From assembly GCA_026014465.1 (NCBI GenBank), contig JAOZID010000010.1:1212303-1276302 (forward strand): 64,000 nucleotides of DNA. The letters are read 5' to 3'. This DNA is from Candidatus Bathyarchaeota archaeon. Lineage in GTDB: Archaea; Thermoproteota; Bathyarchaeia; Bathyarchaeales; Bathycorpusculaceae. Of the stretch, positions 61,709-64,000 are shown one piece after another (positions within the stretch are counted from its first letter, which is position 1; each line of letters opens with the position of its first letter). The notes beneath the pieces were generated by a model. The model searched no databases. It was given only the letters and a program-made list of their open reading frames with translations, and was not told the origin of the DNA. Made by a program: the position numbers and the translations under genes.

Positions 61709-61844
61709 ACTTTTCACCTGCAATGCTGATGCTGTGTTTTGGGTGGTTTTTCTTTTTGATTTGGCTGGTTTGTTGTGTTTGAAATGTTTTTCGTTGTTAT
61801 GAGTTTGTAAAGTCGCTGGTTTATATACTTGTATATATTGTAAG

Positions 61845-61947
61845 TTGCTTGAGGACAACGGCGAACCTTTAGAAACCAAACCTTGAGGTTCGTAGTGCGT
61901 CAGCAATGCTTGACGTCTATCAATTAATTGAAGCTGGTTAAGCGTAA
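61845..61947 (+). promoter_or_regulatory. Structured 5' leader of MOT1-type transporter
   Basis: A TATA-like TTTATATAC (61820-61828) predicts transcription near 61850, leaving about 100 nt of leader. It holds two hairpins: CGAACCT...AGGTTCG (61862-61892, 7-bp stem) and CGTC...GACG with an inner AGC/GCT stem (61898-61915). The palindrome TCAATT-AATTGA (61919-61930) follows, ahead of the ATG at 61948. It may be a metal- or oxyanion-responsive RNA or a DNA operator. No known riboswitch class is matched. Confidence 0.4.
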
Positions 61948-63063
61948 ATGGTAAGAATTGGTGCGTACGAGTTTAGTTTGCGCGAGTTCGCGGGCGCATT
62001 GGGCGATTTTGGTCCGCTTAACCCGTTCATTTTAGGTTACATCGCCGTTTTAGGCTTAGACCCCGCGGGAATTTTCTTGGCTATGGGCGTCACTAATCTT
62101 ATCATAGGCTTGGTTTACAAGTTGCCTTTGCCTGTGGAGCCGCAAAAAGCCATTGGGGCAGCGGCGTTAAATGAGCATTGGCTTCCTGGACAAATCTACA
62201 TTAGCGGTTTGGCGTCGGGTTTGATCTGGTTAGTGTTGAGTTTTTCGGGGGCGGTTAAAAAATTTGCTAAGGTGACTCCAACTGTTGTGATTCGGGGGAT
62301 TCAATTTGGTTTGATGCTTCTTTTGCTTTGGGAGGCAGTTTTGCTTGTTCAATCTAACATTTTGTTGGGGCTTGCTTCTGTGGGGCTTATCTTGGTTTTG
62401 ATGAAAAACAAGTACCTGCCCGCCGCAATTGCCCTCTTTGCCGTCGGCTTGGTTCTTACTTTTGTGTATAACCCAAACATCAGCCTGACCATAAACTTTG
62501 CAATCCCCCAACTATGGATACCCTCCATAGAAAGCCTAACAGTAGGCGTCATAACCGTAATCCTTGCCCAACTAGTCCTCACCTACTCAAATGCCATACT
62601 AGCCACTGCCCTAGCCGTAAACGAACGCTTCCCCGAAAGCAAACTCCAAGAACAAAGCCTATCCAAAAACATGGGCTTCATGAACACCATCCTCTCCTTC
62701 ATACGGGGCATACCCATGTGCCACGGCGCAGGTGGCTTTGCCTCACAATACTTCTTTGGCGCAAGAACGGGCGGTGCAATGATAATGGAAGGTGCGATAG
62801 AAGTGGTTTTAGCCTTCTTTTTTGCAGCTTCTATTGCCAGCATCTTTGACGCTTTTCCCGTAGCCATAATCGGGGGCATGTTGCTGTTTGCAAGCTTTGA
62901 ACTTGGACGCGCATCCTTCAAACTGCGGGGAACAGATTTAGCCTTGGTGGTTGTTATGGGCGTGGTTTCTTTTGTTAGCAATCTTGCAGTGGGCTTTTTT
63001 GTTGGGTTGGCTTTGTTTTATGTTTTGAGAAAGGTGAAGCGTTCTAAAAATCGTGGCAAGTAG
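61948..63063 (+). CDS. MOT1/SulP-like oxyanion (molybdate or sulfate) transporter
   Basis: 371 residues, 10-11 hydrophobic segments. It begins with F-S-L-R-E-F-A-G-A-L-G-D-F-G-P-L-N-P-F and has L-P-L-P-V-E-P-Q-K-A-I-G-A-A and I-P-M-C-H-G-A-G-G-F-A-S-Q-Y, the MFS_MOT1 signatures of molybdate/sulfate uptake proteins. Substrate (molybdate, tungstate or sulfate) cannot be decided here. The feo genes follow after 110 bp, suggesting a metal-uptake neighbourhood. Confidence 0.85.
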   Translation: MVRIGAYEFSLREFAGALGDFGPLNPFILGYIAVLGLDPAGIFLAMGVTNLIIGLVYKLPLPVEPQKAIGAAALNEHWLPGQIYISGLASGLIWLVLSFSGAVKKFAKVTPTVVIRGIQFGLMLLLLWEAVLLVQSNILLGLASVGLILVLMKNKYLPAAIALFAVGLVLTFVYNPNISLTINFAIPQLWIPSIESLTVGVITVILAQLVLTYSNAILATALAVNERFPESKLQEQSLSKNMGFMNTILSFIRGIPMCHGAGGFASQYFFGARTGGAMIMEGAIEVVLAFFFAASIASIFDAFPVAIIGGMLLFASFELGRASFKLRGTDLALVVVMGVVSFVSNLAVGFFVGLALFYVLRKVKRSKNRGK

Positions 63064-63110
63064 CCTTTTGGTGGTTTTGGTTTTTTGTTTTGGGGTTTGG
63101 AGTAACGCTT

Positions 63111-63171
63111 ATTACTTAGTTAACTTCTTCTACTGAAGATAGTAATGTCTAACTTTGGTAAGGTGAACTAA
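63111..63171. promoter_or_regulatory. Nested inverted repeats before feoA
   Basis: TTAGTTAAC (63116-63124) and GTGAACTAA (63163-63171) are complementary in 8 of 9 positions; ATTACT (63111-63116) and AGTAAT (63141-63146) form another pair. The region precedes the feoA TTG start (63174). A metal-responsive repressor site is possible, but no match to a known consensus can be claimed. Confidence 0.3.
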
Positions 63172-63173
63172 CT

Positions 63174-63407
63174 TTGAGTTTGTGTTTAAGCAATCTAAAA
63201 CCTGGTCAAACCGCCATAGTGGTAAAAATAGCTGCTACAGGCTCAGTGAGACGCCGAATAATGGATATGGGTCTTTGCAGAGGCTCTCGTGTCAAGGTGA
63301 TTTGCTGTGCCCCGCTAGGTGACCCTATGGAACTTGAACTCCGTGATTACAAACTTAGTTTGCGCAAGAAAGAGGCTCAGACGATTTTTGTGGAGGCGGA
63401 TTCTTAG
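63174..63407 (+). CDS. feoA: FeoA ferrous iron transport protein (copy 1)
   Basis: 77 residues, SH3-like beta fold: L-S-N-L-K-P-G-Q-T-A-I-V-V-K-I, R-R-I-M-D-M-G-L-C-R-G-S, G-D-P-M-E-L-E-L-R-D-Y-K-L-S-L-R-K. FeoA supports FeoB in Fe(II) uptake. The TTG start lies 110 bp after the transporter. Its stop shares one base with the next feoA (TAGTG). Confidence 0.92.
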   Translation: MSLCLSNLKPGQTAIVVKIAATGSVRRRIMDMGLCRGSRVKVICCAPLGDPMELELRDYKLSLRKKEAQTIFVEADS

Positions 63408-63643
63408 TGGATATGCCTTTGAGTGCTTTGCCTTTTGGTTGTGAAGCTAAAATCACAAGGGTCTGCGGAGGATGCAGCCTTGCCAAGCGGCTAACAGAGA
63501 TGGGGTTAACCTGCGGAACAAAAATCAAAATTGTCTGCGAAGGCAACCTGCACAGCGGGCCTGTCCTTGTTGAAGTCCGCGACTCCCGCCTTGTCTTAGG
63601 ACGCGGCGTAGCAACCAAAATTTTTGTGGAGGAAAACCCATGA
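63407..63643 (+). CDS. feoA: FeoA ferrous iron transport protein (copy 2)
   Basis: 78 residues, same SH3-like pattern (A-L-P-F-G-C-E-A-K-I-T-R-V, R-L-T-E-M-G-L-T-C-G, V-E-V-R-D-S-R-L-V-L-G). It carries a C-G-G-C-S motif near residue 24 that copy 1 lacks, so the copies may have diverged in role. A GTG start overlaps the first feoA; the stop overlaps feoB (ATGA). Confidence 0.92.
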   Translation: MDMPLSALPFGCEAKITRVCGGCSLAKRLTEMGLTCGTKIKIVCEGNLHSGPVLVEVRDSRLVLGRGVATKIFVEENP

Positions 63644-64000
63644 CCAAACCCGCCTACACGGTAGCTTTAATTGGCAACCCCAACGTAGGAAAAAGCGTCA
63701 TATTCAACAGCCTAGTTCCTGGCGCCCGACAGCACGTGGGAAACTGGCCTGGCAAAACCGTTGAAAAAAAAGAGGGCTACTTCTCCTACCAGGGCGTCCA
63801 AATTAAAATTGTGGATTTGCCTGGAACCTACAGCTTAACCGCCGTCGCCGAAGACGAATTGGTCTCACGCAACTACATCCTAAACGAAAAACCCGACCTT
63901 GTCGTTGACGTCGCAGATGCTTCCAACTTGGAACGCAACCTGTACCTGACTTTTCTACTCATGGAGCTAGACGCGAAGGTCTTGCTGGTTTTGAACATGG
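63640..64000 (+). CDS. feoB: FeoB ferrous iron transporter (partial)
   Basis: About 120 residues of the N-terminal G domain before the window end. G1 G-N-P-N-V-G-K-S, G3 D-L-P-G-T-Y-S-L-T, and Q-H-V-G-N-W-P-G-K-T-V (switch I) are typical of FeoB. The membrane pore domain lies outside the window. It starts at an ATG with GGAGG 8-9 nt upstream, overlapping feoA copy 2. Confidence 0.95.
   Translation, partial: MTKPAYTVALIGNPNVGKSVIFNSLVPGARQHVGNWPGKTVEKKEGYFSYQGVQIKIVDLPGTYSLTAVAEDELVSRNYILNEKPDLVVDVADASNLERNLYLTFLLMELDAKVLLVLNM

Noticed and set aside
63111-63171. Link of the TTCTACTGAA near feoA with the ORB-like TTCTACTGGAA
   Set aside because: One base short, single copy, far from the origin; taken as chance.

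Overview
The window is a chromosomal segment of an archaeon. It carries PolD (DP1 and DP2), MCM, GINS, Orc1/Cdc6, clamp loader RFC-S/RFC-L, aIF2-alpha, aIF5A, Nop10, ribosomal proteins L44e/L21e/S27e, Rpo4 and Rpo12, Elf1, Sec61-beta, Nob1, Pus10, TYW1, Trm5 and an intron-containing tRNA-Ser. GGGP synthase shows archaeal ether lipids. PolD argues against a true crenarchaeote. The mixture of TACK-like informational genes with bacterial-type acquisitions (ClpB, CysE/CysK, Feo, nucleotide-sugar genes) fits a Bathyarchaeia-like lineage; that placement is inference, not proof.

Layout. 1-5.9 kb: end of a metal/corrinoid-type ABC binding protein, a CooC-like ATPase, the XPB helicase-Bax1 (DUF790) nuclease pair, and a winged-helix regulator with its membrane partner behind a palindromic operator. 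5.9-17.4 kb: tRNA-Ser(CGA) with a 37-nt intron, gins23-mcm, and two classic archaeal translation operons (L44e-S27e-aIF2a-Nop10-PAC2; SRP54-Pus10-L21e-Rpo4-DUF655-KsgA-HemK2), then aIF5A. 17.6-27.5 kb: ClpB, a surface protein, NAD kinase, Nob1, DUF2070, a small LSm-like protein, Sec61-beta, an AbrB/PhoU regulator and DUF429. 27.5-45.4 kb: DP1, Orc1, a likely replication origin, three poorly known genes embedded in dense TGTGAT/ATCACA repeats, the NAD synthetase pair, Elf1, GGGPS, DP2, glutamate dehydrogenase, RFC-L and RFC-S. 45.5-52.3 kb: tRNA-related genes (tRNA-binding OB fold, translin, TYW1, Trm5, Trm112), Rpo12 and a large cell-surface protein. 52.3-57.1 kb: a nucleotide-sugar operon. 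57-64 kb: GMP synthase, an Lrp regulator with a 26-bp palindrome, CysE/CysK, tRNA-Leu(GAG), a MOT1-type transporter with a structured leader, and feoA-feoA-feoB (cut by the window end).

The most interesting part is 30.4-35.3 kb. Next to orc1 lies an ~800-bp non-coding region with ORB-like elements, long inverted repeats and an AT-rich stretch. Within 2 kb of it are a soluble winged-helix protein, a membrane-anchored coiled-coil protein with a C-terminal winged helix, and an unrecognised 155-residue protein. Two intergenic clusters together hold about 31 TGTGA/TCACA elements, some in a strict 11-bp (one helical turn) phase. I propose an origin-linked DNA-binding and membrane-tethering module (chromosome anchoring, segregation or a second initiator system). 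The parts are seen in the sequence; the function is inference.
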